Origin: Defluviitaleaceae bacterium | GTDB lineage: Bacteria; Bacillota; Clostridia; Lachnospirales; WRAX01 | Direction: 5' to 3' | DNA length: 60,480 nucleotides | Assembly (NCBI GenBank): GCA_009780415.1 | Contig: WRAC01000011.1 | Coordinates: forward strand, 1-60,480 | Part shown: piece after piece, positions 8,660-17,085 of the stretch | Position numbering within the stretch: the stretch's first letter is position 1 | Layout: every line of letters begins with the position of its first letter | Position numbers and translations under genes: made by a program | The notes under the pieces: model-generated | Databases searched by the model: none | What the model was told of the DNA's origin: nothing | Seen by the model: only the letters and a program-made list of their open reading frames with translations

Positions 8660-9928
8660 TTAAATCCTGTTTTCGGCGTTAATAATATCTGTAATCCTGA
8701 CGGCGAAATTTTCGTCTATTACGACCACCTCGCCTCGCGCTACGAACTTGCCGTTTATCAATATATCCATGGTCTCGCCGGCCAGCTTATTTAATTCTAC
8801 TATAGAACCGGGTTGAAATTCAAGTATCTCTTTAATTTTTTTCGAAGTTCTGCCCAATTCCACCGTAACATCCAGCGGCACATCCATGATGATGTCGATG
8901 TTTTCTTTGTGGTAAGCGTCGGCCCCATAGGGGTCAAAACTTTCAAAAGCCACCGGCTGCGCGCTGATATGAGGTTGCGGGGGAGGCACGGCATAGGCGG
9001 GCGGGGGAGGGTAATATCCCGGAGGCGGATAACCGTACGGGGGATATCCCGGAGGCGGCTGCTGGGCGTACTCCTGCGGGGGAGGCGCGGCGGAGGCAAG
9101 CGGAGGCGCGGCAGGCGGAAGCGGCGCGGCGGTAGGCAGCGGGGACATCGGCGGCGGCGAAGCGGGTTCCTGTCTCGGCGGCGCGCTTGCCACGGTTGAC
9201 GCCTTTGGCGGCTGATTCAGCTCCGCCATGAAAATGTTTACGATCTCGGTAGCGAACTCCATCGGCCAGACCTGCATGATTTCGCTGTCGATAAGGTTGC
9301 CTATCTCCATCCTGAACCGGATTACCGTAACGACGCTCCCAACGAACTGTACGTTTTCAAAGAAGTTCTCATCCCCGAAATCCAGCAAAAATGCGCTGGG
9401 CGAATCGATGTCGATTTTTGATTTGACTATTGAGGACAGGGAGGTTGATGACGAGCCGATCATCTGGTTCATACATTCCGATATCGCGCTCAGGTCGATT
9501 TCGTTGATTTCCCCGGAAGGGTCGGCCAAGCCGTCCCCTCCCATCATCAGGTCCGATATGATCTTTACGTCGCGTTCCTTCATCACAAGGATATTCACGC
9601 CGTCCAAACCCTCGACATAGTTTACCTTTATGCCGACGCAGGGTCGGTCGTAGCCCCTGGCGATATCGTCCCAATTCTGTACGCGCACAGCCGGCGTGGT
9701 TATCTCCACACGCTGCCCAAGAAGGGTTGAAAGCGTAGAAGCCGCCGTTCCCATGCTGATATTTCCAACTTCACCTAGAACATCTTTATCCTGTTCACTG
9801 AGGTAAGCGCTTGAATCCAGTTCACTGACGGGCGCTGTACCCCCGCTGACACTGTCGGCCGGATTGTCCTGGGCAGGCGGTGTACCAAACAATGCGTTAA
9901 TTTCGTCTTGCGACAACATGTCACCCAC
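8660..9928 (-). CDS. fliY: Flagellar switch/CheY-P phosphatase FliY
   Basis: A 422-residue C-ring protein. Residues 5-14 (LSQDEINALF) form a CheY-P binding peptide like that of FliM. A CheC-type phosphatase domain follows, with two active-site motifs (D-VLG-EVG-N and S-AIS-ECM-N). The C-terminal SpoA/FliN domain begins near residue 345 (MDVPLDVTVELGRT). Between them is a long Pro/Tyr/Gly-rich linker at about 235-325. The best start is a GTG at 9928, overlapping the fliM stop, with AGGAG upstream; an internal ATG at 9919 is possible. Confidence 0.95.
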   Translation of the reverse strand: MGDMLSQDEINALFGTPPAQDNPADSVSGGTAPVSELDSSAYLSEQDKDVLGEVGNISMGTAASTLSTLLGQRVEITTPAVRVQNWDDIARGYDRPCVGIKVNYVEGLDGVNILVMKERDVKIISDLMMGGDGLADPSGEINEIDLSAISECMNQMIGSSSTSLSSIVKSKIDIDSPSAFLLDFGDENFFENVQFVGSVVTVIRFRMEIGNLIDSEIMQVWPMEFATEIVNIFMAELNQPPKASTVASAPPRQEPASPPPMSPLPTAAPLPPAAPPLASAAPPPQEYAQQPPPGYPPYGYPPPGYYPPPPAYAVPPPQPHISAQPVAFESFDPYGADAYHKENIDIIMDVPLDVTVELGRTSKKIKEILEFQPGSIVELNKLAGETMDILINGKFVARGEVVVIDENFAVRITDIINAENRI

Positions 9929-10919
9929 CGGTTAACTCCTCCTCATTTATCAGCGACGTAATTTTGATCGCATTTTTTCCGCGCGAAACGCCCGGTTTTG
10001 CTTTGAATTTATATTGATCGCCAACCGTAACGATTAAATCCGAATCGACATACGAGTCCAGCGTAATAAAATCGCCTACGCGCAGGCTGGCGAACTCACC
10101 AACCGTAATGCGGGTTTTCCCGATTATCGCCCGGATCGGCATAATGGTGCGCTCAAGCTTTTCTTCCAGATTCCCGGCATAATCCTCAACGTCGTCATCA
10201 TGAAGGTTCTGCATAAACCACAGCCTGGTGTTGAGCCTATCCATATACGCCTCGATAACCAAATGCGGGATAACAAAGTTCAGGAACCCCTGAAGCCCGC
10301 CGACCCTGATTTCCAGCGTTACAAGGGCCGTGGTTTCGTTCGGCGCTATAACCTGCGCGAATTGCGAGTTTGTCTCAATATGCTCAAGCCTTGGAGTAAT
10401 CTCAACTACATTCTTCCACGGCTCAACCAGAAAACCAAGTGTATGGTTTACAAGCCTTTCCAGCAGGATTACTTCGATTTCCGAAAAATCCCTGATTTTT
10501 TTGATGGACATGCCCGGCCCGCCCAAGATCCTGTCGATCATCGCAAAGCCGATATGCGCCGAAAGCTCCATTATTATAGTACCCCTGAGCGGATGGAAGT
10601 TCACCATCGACATTATTACGGGGTTTACAAGCGTATTTGAAAATTCCTTGAATATAACCTGTTCCGCGCTTGCGACCGCTATCTCCGTCGGGACGCGTAA
10701 ATACCCGGTCAGATACGAGCTCAGGTTCCGGGCGAAGGTATCAAAGATCAGCTCAATGCTCCTAAGCTGCTCCTTGCTGAATTTCTGAGGGTTGCGGAAG
10801 TCGTACTCCTTGGCGATTTGTGTAGGCTCCGGCACGGCCTGGATTGTCTCAGACCCGCCGGGTGAGGAAAATGCCTTTAGCAGCTCGTCTATCTGGCTTT
10901 GTGATAACTTTTCATCCAA
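9921..10919 (-). CDS. fliM: Flagellar motor switch protein FliM
   Basis: A 332-residue C-ring protein with the N-terminal CheY-P binding motif LSQSQIDELL at 5-14, a CheC-like middle domain (including PVIMSMVNFHPLRGTIIMEL) and a C-terminal SpoA domain (IGKTRITVGEFASLRVGDFITLD). The start appears to be a TTG at 10919 preceded by GAGG; no in-frame ATG lies near the expected N-terminus. Its stop overlaps the start of fliY. Confidence 0.95.
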   Translation of the reverse strand: MDEKLSQSQIDELLKAFSSPGGSETIQAVPEPTQIAKEYDFRNPQKFSKEQLRSIELIFDTFARNLSSYLTGYLRVPTEIAVASAEQVIFKEFSNTLVNPVIMSMVNFHPLRGTIIMELSAHIGFAMIDRILGGPGMSIKKIRDFSEIEVILLERLVNHTLGFLVEPWKNVVEITPRLEHIETNSQFAQVIAPNETTALVTLEIRVGGLQGFLNFVIPHLVIEAYMDRLNTRLWFMQNLHDDDVEDYAGNLEEKLERTIMPIRAIIGKTRITVGEFASLRVGDFITLDSYVDSDLIVTVGDQYKFKAKPGVSRGKNAIKITSLINEEELTGG

Positions 10920-10977
10920 TGCGCCTCACATCCTTTCAGAACCGCGGGTAATAAACCATGCGCAGTACCCTACGACA

Positions 10978-11484
10978 TTATGGTACGGGGGTATAGACAA
11001 TATTGGGCGTATTTACCCTGACTATCAAGGTAGTTTGGAAAGCGTCGCTTATAACCTCCAATATCTGTTCCCTAAGCCGTTCCTCGCCGTTTACGCTATT
11101 CAAATCCTCGTAAGTCCAGTTTCCTATTATATCGTTAAGAAGACTTTTCACCATATCAATCTTATCAGTCATAAGCTTTATAAGCGCGCCTTCGCGGTCG
11201 CGGCTCCCGTCTATTTCAAAGCTGACGTCAATCTGCAGGAACCAGCCCCTGCCGGTACCCGTATTTAAAAGGTTGCGCGTCGTTCTTCCCGTTGAAAACG
11301 TTACCAGTTCCTCAAGCCTTATATCTACCGCTGCAGGCGGGGTCACCTGTATATCCTCCGGCTCCTTGTTCAACACTCCAATCACATACCAGGAAATACC
11401 GGCTATCGTTCCAAGCAAAAGCACCAGCAGCAGAATAATTACTATCATCATTATCTTGTTCTTTCCCGAACCATCCATAACCAT
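10978..11484 (-). CDS. fliL: Flagellar basal-body protein FliL
   Basis: A 168-residue membrane protein with a short basic N-terminus, one transmembrane helix at about 12-35 and an extracytoplasmic FliL domain. The domain holds the usual strand pattern (FSTGRTTRNLLNTGTGRGWFLQIDVSFEI) and C-terminal REQILEVISD. FliL associates with the stator around the basal body. It sits between motB and fliM. The start ATG at 11484 has an AAAGGG site; a second ATG two codons later is equally close. Confidence 0.88.
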   Translation of the reverse strand: MVMDGSGKNKIMMIVIILLLVLLLGTIAGISWYVIGVLNKEPEDIQVTPPAAVDIRLEELVTFSTGRTTRNLLNTGTGRGWFLQIDVSFEIDGSRDREGALIKLMTDKIDMVKSLLNDIIGNWTYEDLNSVNGEERLREQILEVISDAFQTTLIVRVNTPNIVYTPVP

Positions 11485-11502
11485 CCGCCCTTTGCTTATA
11501 TT

Positions 11503-12588
11503 TTACGCGTTTTCCGATTCATTATCCGGCCCTGCCTCCGGCTCAGTCTCATCCGGATCCGGTTCCGCATATCCTGTCTCCGGACCGCTTTCCTGTCCCG
11601 TTTCCTGATCCATAGCTTGTTCCTCTTCGTAATATATGCTTTCAATCTCAAAATAGTATTCGTCTGTAAGCTCGTTTAAGATTCCGTCAAGGATTTCATT
11701 CACGATGCCGTCAGATATTTCGCTGCCCGTATCATAAATGTTATCCGCCTGCCCGTTTACTTCCGGGAACCTCTCATTTACATCATTCAGCGGCGAGGTT
11801 TTAATATATATTACCACGCGGCGGTTCATTGCCCTGCCTTCGGGGGTGTCGTTCGATTCGATGGGGTCTTCCTCGCCCCTGCCCAATATCTGGAACGCGC
11901 TGCCCGGCAGTCCCGTCAGCCTTTGAAGCTCTATCCTCACCGAATTCGCGCGCGCGGCCGAAAGATCCCAGTTGTCGCGGACATGTGTGCCTCCCCTAAC
12001 GGGTACATTATCCGTATGGCCTTCAATTATTATGGTATCATTCGGCAAGAAGGCCCTGTTTATAACCTCGGCTACATCACTCAGTACGCCGATATTTCCA
12101 TACAGCCGCCAATCACCTGGCGCAAACAGGTAATTATTACCGATATTGATTTCTATAGTCAGGTCATTCGGATCGACAATCAAGCTCAGCAATCCGCCAA
12201 AACTCTCGGGCGTGCCGTCAAACTGGTCAAAATATGTTTCGTACGGTGACGGGAACAGGCTCGCTAGCTCCTGTTGGTACGCGCGCAACCGGTTTTCGTG
12301 CTCCTCATTATATTCTTCTGTTAAGTTTTCCGCGCTTCTTGGCACCGGAAACTCAATTATGCCGTTGCCCAGCATCTCTGTAACGCCACGGCCTCCGGTC
12401 ATATCCAGAATCGATTCGCCCGTGTTCCGCCGGAAGCTGGCGGCGAACTCATCAAACTTGCTGGCGTCAAGAACGGCAAAGCTGTACATCAGAACGAAGA
12501 AACACAGTATCAGCGTAACCATATCCGCGTATGACCCCATCCAAATAGGCGACCCAGGCGGACATTCGGTTTTTTTATCCCTAGCCAT
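11503..12588 (-). CDS. motB: Flagellar stator protein MotB
   Basis: A 361-residue stator subunit. The N-terminal transmembrane helix (about 15-38) carries the proton-accepting Asp at residue 22 (YADMVTLIL). A plug/linker region follows, then an OmpA-like peptidoglycan-binding domain with IIIEGHTDNVP and LSAARANSVRIEL at about 188-232. The last 70 residues are very acidic (Glu/Asp/Pro-rich) and longer than in many MotB proteins. It follows motA; the ATG at 12588 has a GGGGGTG site. Confidence 0.95.
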   Translation of the reverse strand: MARDKKTECPPGSPIWMGSYADMVTLILCFFVLMYSFAVLDASKFDEFAASFRRNTGESILDMTGGRGVTEMLGNGIIEFPVPRSAENLTEEYNEEHENRLRAYQQELASLFPSPYETYFDQFDGTPESFGGLLSLIVDPNDLTIEINIGNNYLFAPGDWRLYGNIGVLSDVAEVINRAFLPNDTIIIEGHTDNVPVRGGTHVRDNWDLSAARANSVRIELQRLTGLPGSAFQILGRGEEDPIESNDTPEGRAMNRRVVIYIKTSPLNDVNERFPEVNGQADNIYDTGSEISDGIVNEILDGILNELTDEYYFEIESIYYEEEQAMDQETGQESGPETGYAEPDPDETEPEAGPDNESENA

Positions 12589-12640
12589 TCTTTCACCCCC
12601 CGCGACAAACGCGCGAAGCGTTTGTTAACTATTAACTGCC

Positions 12641-13435
12641 TTATTCACCGCCGCCGCTTTCTTCTTTACTAGCTCGAAGGGCAGGTGAAAGGAACGATTT
12701 CAATTTTTCCTCTATTATGCGCGGGTTATCCCCGGCCTGTATACTTAATATGCCCTCAATCAAGACTTCCTTAACCAACAATTCATCGTTTGAAAAGATT
12801 TTTAATTTGCTGGATGTAGGGCCGCACAAAACGGTTGACACTATTGAACCGTAGAACGTTGTTACAATACATGTGGCCATGTTCGAGCCAAGCGAGCCCG
12901 GATCATTCAGGTTCGCAAGCATGTTTATCAGCCCGATAAGCGTACCGAACATTCCCCAGGAAGGCGCGCAGCCTCCCCAATAATCATAAAAGCCCCTGAT
13001 TTCCGAATGCCTTTTGTCTATGTAAGCAATCTCCGTCTCAAGGACATTGCGTACAAGCTCCGGATCGGCTCCGTCCACAACCAGCATAACCCCCTTGAGA
13101 AGAAAGGGGTCATTCATGGTTTTTACAGGCTCTTCAAGGGCCAGAAGGCTTTCGCGCCTGGCAAGGTTGGAGAGACTGATTATATTGTCAATGGCTGATT
13201 TCGCGTCCAGGTCGGGTGTTTTGAAAGTCTTTGGCAAAGCTTTGAATGCTGCTACGACCCTGTTCATCGGCGTTGCCCATAACGCGGAGCCGATGGAACC
13301 GACAAAAACTATAACTACAGAAGGACCGTCAAGATAGTATACCAGCATAGTCATATCCATTTCAATAGCCAGTAAAATTCCTAATATCAAAGCAAATATG
13401 GATACTACTACGCCTAATAGAGAACTGAGTTCCAC
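12641..13435 (-). CDS. motA: Flagellar stator protein MotA
   Basis: A 264-residue stator subunit with four membrane segments and a cytoplasmic loop between the second and third. The conserved segment GCAPSWGMFGTLIGLINMLANL and ITTFYGSIVS-type helix are present. With MotB it forms the ion channel that drives rotation. The start is a GTG at 13435 with AAGGGCGG upstream. It lies 47 bases before motB. Confidence 0.95.
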   Translation of the reverse strand: MELSSLLGVVVSIFALILGILLAIEMDMTMLVYYLDGPSVVIVFVGSIGSALWATPMNRVVAAFKALPKTFKTPDLDAKSAIDNIISLSNLARRESLLALEEPVKTMNDPFLLKGVMLVVDGADPELVRNVLETEIAYIDKRHSEIRGFYDYWGGCAPSWGMFGTLIGLINMLANLNDPGSLGSNMATCIVTTFYGSIVSTVLCGPTSSKLKIFSNDELLVKEVLIEGILSIQAGDNPRIIEEKLKSFLSPALRASKEESGGGE

Positions 13436-13496
13436 AGCATACCGCCCTTTCCGTTAAAAATGGGGATCAGTTTTGCAACTATATCAAAATACGTAT

Positions 13497-13682
13497 TTAT
13501 ACCTTAAATATTTCCTTTTTATAAGCCAGTGATTTGGCGATTATTTCCTCAACTGTTTCCCGGGCAATAATTTTCCTGCCTGTGTTCATCGTTATCGTGG
13601 TATCGGGGTTGGCCTCGATAAGCTCGATAAGCTCGCAGTTTATCACGATCTGTTTATCGTTAAGCTTGGTAATGGTAATCAT
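13497..13682 (-). CDS. flbD: FlbD/SwrD flagellar protein
   Basis: A 61-residue FlbD-family protein starting MITITKLNDKQIVIN and containing the conserved LIELIEANPDTTITMNTGRK stretch. In B. subtilis the equivalent (SwrD) supports stator power. The ATG at 13682 is chosen because GGGGA lies seven bases upstream; an earlier in-frame ATG at 13700 would add six non-conserved residues. It lies between flgE and motA, the usual position. Confidence 0.93.
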   Translation of the reverse strand: MITITKLNDKQIVINCELIELIEANPDTTITMNTGRKIIARETVEEIIAKSLAYKKEIFKV

Positions 13683-13781
13683 TGGCATTCCCCATTTCAA
13701 ACATTACATAATATTATACCAAAGTTAATTATAGGAATCAAGCAAATTTTTATGCAATTTGTGGGCTTTTTTAAGACACTC

Positions 13782-13815
13782 CAACGCAGGGGCATATTTA
13801 TACGCCCCTGCGTTG
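13782..13815. other. Perfect 12-bp inverted repeat between flgE and flbD
   Basis: CAACGCAGGGGC at 13782-13793 pairs with GCCCCTGCGTTG at 13804-13815 over a 10-base loop. It lies 20 bases after the flgE stop. There is no T-tract directly after the stem on the minus strand (the next bases are GAGTGTCTTAAAAAA), so it may be a processing or mRNA-stability hairpin or a weak terminator. Confidence 0.6.
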
Positions 13816-13834
13816 TCAGTTCATAGTTAAAATG

Positions 13835-15337
13835 TTACCTCTTTAGGTTAACCAGCTCTTGCAGCATTTCATCAGAAGTTGACATAATGCGCGAGTTGGA
13901 CTGGAATCCCCTCTGTGTTACAATCATTTCGCTGAACTCCTGCGAGAGGTCAACATTGGACATTTCCAGCACGCCTGAAAGAAGCGTTGTGCCGCTTGTG
14001 CCGGGGGCGATGCCTATGCCGTCGAAGTAACCGGAGTTGCCCGTTGCGCGGAATACGCTGCCGCCGACTTTCTCAAGGCCCGCCGGGTTCTTAAACTGGG
14101 TAAGCACGATCTGCCCAAGCACCTCGGATGTGCCGTTTGAATAAATACCCCTGATAATACCGTCCTCACCGATAGATGTTTGGGTAAGGCGCCCCGGTTC
14201 TTTTCCGTTAAGGGGCGTGGCGGTGGCGTTGGTGTTCATAGCCTTTTGGCCCAGAGCGGTCAAATCAATGCTTATCTGGTTGTTGCTTGTTTTACCCGTT
14301 GCGGGGTATATAGTTTTACCGAAACCGGCATCCGCTACGTTAATATCTATATCGTCCGCCAAAGAGGCTAAATCCGGCTGGCCCATAATCAGCCTCATTT
14401 CCGTCTGCCGTAAATCAGGCGCCGGAATCACAGGCGCGGGAGGCGTTCCGCCCACGGTGATGGGAGTGGTGCTGGCATGCTGGAGTGTGCCGAACCGGTC
14501 AAACGCAATATGCAAAGTCCTGTTCGGGGTAGCCGGCATAGGAGCCACGGATTGCAACGGGTCGGCCGCGCCGGGGGCCGTGGGGAAAGAGTCCCAGGAC
14601 ATCGGGAAATCGAACGTTATATCGGGATCCGACGCCAAAGCGGCCTGGTTAGCTATTGTAGCCGTCCATATATTGTTGCCCTGATATTTATATTCGATAT
14701 CCACAATATACCTTGTACCGAGGGTATCGTAAAACGCCATAGTGCTTACAAACCCGCTCGCGGTTGCGCTGCCGCCGTCCGCCACATTCAAGTTGCCGTC
14801 TATCTTGATATCCGACGTGGGCTCCGGATCCGCGAATTCCATATCCGCAGTTATTTTAAGCGGAGAAATCTTGCCCGGTTCAATGACATACCGGCCCAAT
14901 GAATCCTGCACCCTTGTCCAGCCGCAAACCGCCATGCCTGACGAATTTGTTATGTTGCCGGATTCGTCAACGCGGAACGCGCCGGCCCTTGTAAAGAAGT
15001 TCTGCCCGGTTTCATCCTGAAGGACAAAGAATCCCTCGCCCTGGATCATCAGGTCAAAGACCCAGTCCGTCCTCTGTGCCGCGCCGGTCGTCATGATCTG
15101 GTCAATCGACGCCACATTTGTACCCAAGCCTATCTGCATGGGGTTGCGCCCGCGGGTGCCCCTGTCCGCGTCGGCTTGCGACGCGCCGGAGATCGTCTGA
15201 TTAAACACGTCATAAAATGTAACACGGCTGCTTTTATATCCTGTTGTGTTGACGTTTGCGATATTGTTCGCTATAACGTCCATCTTGGTTTGATGTACCC
15301 GCAGGCCTGAGACCGCGGAAAACATTGAACGCATCAT
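13835..15337 (-). CDS. flgE: Flagellar hook protein FlgE
   Basis: A 500-residue hook/rod family protein. The N-terminus (MFSAVSGLRVHQTKMDVIANNIANVNTTGYK) and C-terminus (LSQEFSEMIVTQRGFQSNSRIMSTSDEMLQELVNLKR) are the conserved coiled-coil ends of FlgE/F/G proteins, and the FlgE-type internal domain (TGAAQRTDWVFDLMIQGEGFF) follows. The size fits FlgE rather than FlgG. The ATG pair at 15337 is preceded by GGAGGAA. It lies between the TIGR02530-type gene and flbD, which supports the hook assignment. Confidence 0.94.
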   Translation of the reverse strand: MMRSMFSAVSGLRVHQTKMDVIANNIANVNTTGYKSSRVTFYDVFNQTISGASQADADRGTRGRNPMQIGLGTNVASIDQIMTTGAAQRTDWVFDLMIQGEGFFVLQDETGQNFFTRAGAFRVDESGNITNSSGMAVCGWTRVQDSLGRYVIEPGKISPLKITADMEFADPEPTSDIKIDGNLNVADGGSATASGFVSTMAFYDTLGTRYIVDIEYKYQGNNIWTATIANQAALASDPDITFDFPMSWDSFPTAPGAADPLQSVAPMPATPNRTLHIAFDRFGTLQHASTTPITVGGTPPAPVIPAPDLRQTEMRLIMGQPDLASLADDIDINVADAGFGKTIYPATGKTSNNQISIDLTALGQKAMNTNATATPLNGKEPGRLTQTSIGEDGIIRGIYSNGTSEVLGQIVLTQFKNPAGLEKVGGSVFRATGNSGYFDGIGIAPGTSGTTLLSGVLEMSNVDLSQEFSEMIVTQRGFQSNSRIMSTSDEMLQELVNLKR

Positions 15338-15359
15338 ATTGTTGTTCCTCCTTTTACGT

Positions 15360-15482
15360 ACGGGACGACGTAAAATCGTCCCCTACCGCAGGGGCTGCAA
15401 GGGCGAACTGTGTTCGCCCGCCCCAAGGAGCGGCGCGTTCCGTCTGTCGTTCGGGAACGCATGCCTCCCTTTGGCTTTTTAC
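15360..15482. repeat. Composite of short hairpins between flgE and the upstream gene
   Basis: The 161-base gap holds three successive inverted repeats: GGGACGA/TCGTCCC (15362-15382), GGGCGAAC-TGT-GTTCGCCC (15401-15419) and GCGTTCC/GGAACGC (15435-15460). No coding signal is seen. The second hairpin resembles elements at 26171-26193 and 44362-44389. Confidence 0.65.
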
Positions 15483-15498
15483 CGCCGCCGGGTCCAGC

Positions 15499-15906
15499 TT
15501 ATACTATAACCGCTCCGTTAATGTTGGTGAAAACCCCGCCGTTCTGGCCGCTTTGCATCGCGGTTACAACCGTCATGCTTCTGGTGTTTACCACCAGCGC
15601 GTATCCGTCCACCAGTACCAGCGAGTCTGAAACGCCTTTTGTAAGTGCCGCCGTTACTCCGTTTTCCACGCGTTTCAATTGCTCCGGCGTCAACTCGACC
15701 TCGCGGGAATTGAGCCTTGCCGACGCGTGTTTGGAAAAACGCAGCCCCTGAGTATCCTTTCCTTCCGCGGCAATTCCCTTTGCGGCCCTTGCCAAAGCGT
15801 CGCCGAAGGTTTTGCCGGGCTGCACAGCCGGTATCGCGTTTGAATGCGCGCGTGTGCCAACGGCTGCGGCTTTTTCGATGTTTACGTTAATCCTGTGAGC
15901 ATCCAT
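15499..15906 (-). CDS. TIGR02530-type flagellar operon protein
   Basis: A 135-residue protein of the conserved family found between flgD and flgE in Firmicutes (TIGR02530/DUF3766). The diagnostic centre is GLRFSKHASARLNSREVELTPEQLKRVENGV, followed by the D-S-LVLVDGYALVVNT-R motif near residues 95-108. Its molecular role is not established. The ATG at 15906 lies close after flgD. Family recognition is good; function is unknown. Confidence 0.88.
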   Translation of the reverse strand: MDAHRINVNIEKAAAVGTRAHSNAIPAVQPGKTFGDALARAAKGIAAEGKDTQGLRFSKHASARLNSREVELTPEQLKRVENGVTAALTKGVSDSLVLVDGYALVVNTRSMTVVTAMQSGQNGGVFTNINGAVIV

Positions 15907-15931
15907 TCATCACACCACTTTCGTCCCTGAC

Positions 15932-17038
15932 TTACCCTGCCGACGTTTCGTCCGAATCCTCCGGATCAGGCGTTTCGCCCGGATTATCCGGCGTCACGCT
16001 GTTATTTGCCGCTTCCCTCGCGCTGCTCCATAGCATTGTTTTGCCGTCGGTAAGAACTACATAAACCAGTCCGGCCCTTATGCCCACGCCCGCTACCGTA
16101 CCCTCAATCGGGTTATTGTCGCCGTCGGTGCCTCTGACGTACGCTTGGCGGTTTTTCATGCTCAGTGCCTTTACCAGCCCGTCAAGCGGCTTGAAATGTA
16201 CCTGATGGTCCTTGCCGTCTGTGTCCCGGAAAATCATGTGCATGTTTTCGCCGTTTATACGGATATCGACAATCGTGCCTGGGACAGATTGCAAGCTTTG
16301 CTTTTCCTCATCGTACATAAAATAAAGTACGGTCTCGCCGATAAGCTTGTTGTCCGGCCCGATAGAGATTACTTCCTGCGGCCTGATCTCACGGTTGCCT
16401 ATTACCAGAACCGTGCCGCTTGCGCTGAAGCGTACGGAGGTTACCTCACCCTCAATGTAGCCGTTGGGTTTGCCGTCTTCGTCCACGGTTATGGCCTGCA
16501 CTTCTTTCCCGACAAGCGTCAGATACTGCTGGTTGGCGATATTGTTGTTCATGCTTTGCAGCAGATGTGTGCGGACGACGTCGTCGGAGACGGTCTCCAC
16601 GCGCTTTAACGCCAAATCGATAGTCTTGTCGTCGCCGACGGCTACCTCCAGATACGGCTCGCCGGCAACGATTTTAACGCCGGTTACGATGCCTTTCACC
16701 CTTGTGTAGGAGTTGCTCGCTTCGTTGAAGGCCAGCCCGCTGACTTCACGCCCTATCATTTCGTAGGCCTGAGTTTTCGCGTAAGCGGCGTTCATGTTCT
16801 GCATCTGTTCCAGTGCGGAGAATTGCGCCATCTGCGCGATGAATTCCCTGTCGTCCATGGGATTCAGCGGATCCTGATATTGAAGCTGAACCAACAGCAG
16901 TTTCAGGAACGCATCCTTGTCCAGCTCGTTGCCCGCCGTCCTTGCGGCGCCCTCACCGGGTTTTTTAGTTGCCTGGCCCAAAGTAAAATCGCCTGTTAAA
17001 GGAGAGTTCTGGGCCGAATTTGTTGAACTCGTTGACAT
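15932..17038 (-). CDS. flgD: Hook-cap scaffold protein FlgD with extended C-terminal region
   Basis: The N-terminal FlgD domain is clear at about residues 30-90 (DKDAFLKLLLVQLQYQDPLNP, then FIAQMAQFSALEQM). FlgD caps the growing hook. The protein is about 368 residues, longer than most homologues I know of. After the conserved part there are roughly four short beta-rich segments, each starting like (V/I)xGxVxxVxxxxGxxxV. They are centred near residues 110, 170, 245 and 315, and the protein ends in an acidic tail. The ATG at 17038 has GAGGTG five bases upstream; an ATG nine codons earlier has no good site. Confidence 0.92.
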   Translation of the reverse strand: MSTSSTNSAQNSPLTGDFTLGQATKKPGEGAARTAGNELDKDAFLKLLLVQLQYQDPLNPMDDREFIAQMAQFSALEQMQNMNAAYAKTQAYEMIGREVSGLAFNEASNSYTRVKGIVTGVKIVAGEPYLEVAVGDDKTIDLALKRVETVSDDVVRTHLLQSMNNNIANQQYLTLVGKEVQAITVDEDGKPNGYIEGEVTSVRFSASGTVLVIGNREIRPQEVISIGPDNKLIGETVLYFMYDEEKQSLQSVPGTIVDIRINGENMHMIFRDTDGKDHQVHFKPLDGLVKALSMKNRQAYVRGTDGDNNPIEGTVAGVGIRAGLVYVVLTDGKTMLWSSAREAANNSVTPDNPGETPDPEDSDETSAG

Positions 17039-17085
17039 TTTGTCACCTCGATTTTCAATGTACAAGAATAGTTGCCGGTGCCGCG

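Noticed and set aside
13782-13815. A classical intrinsic terminator after flgE
   Set aside because: The stem is strong but no T-tract follows on the coding strand, and flbD to flhG clearly belong to the same operon type.
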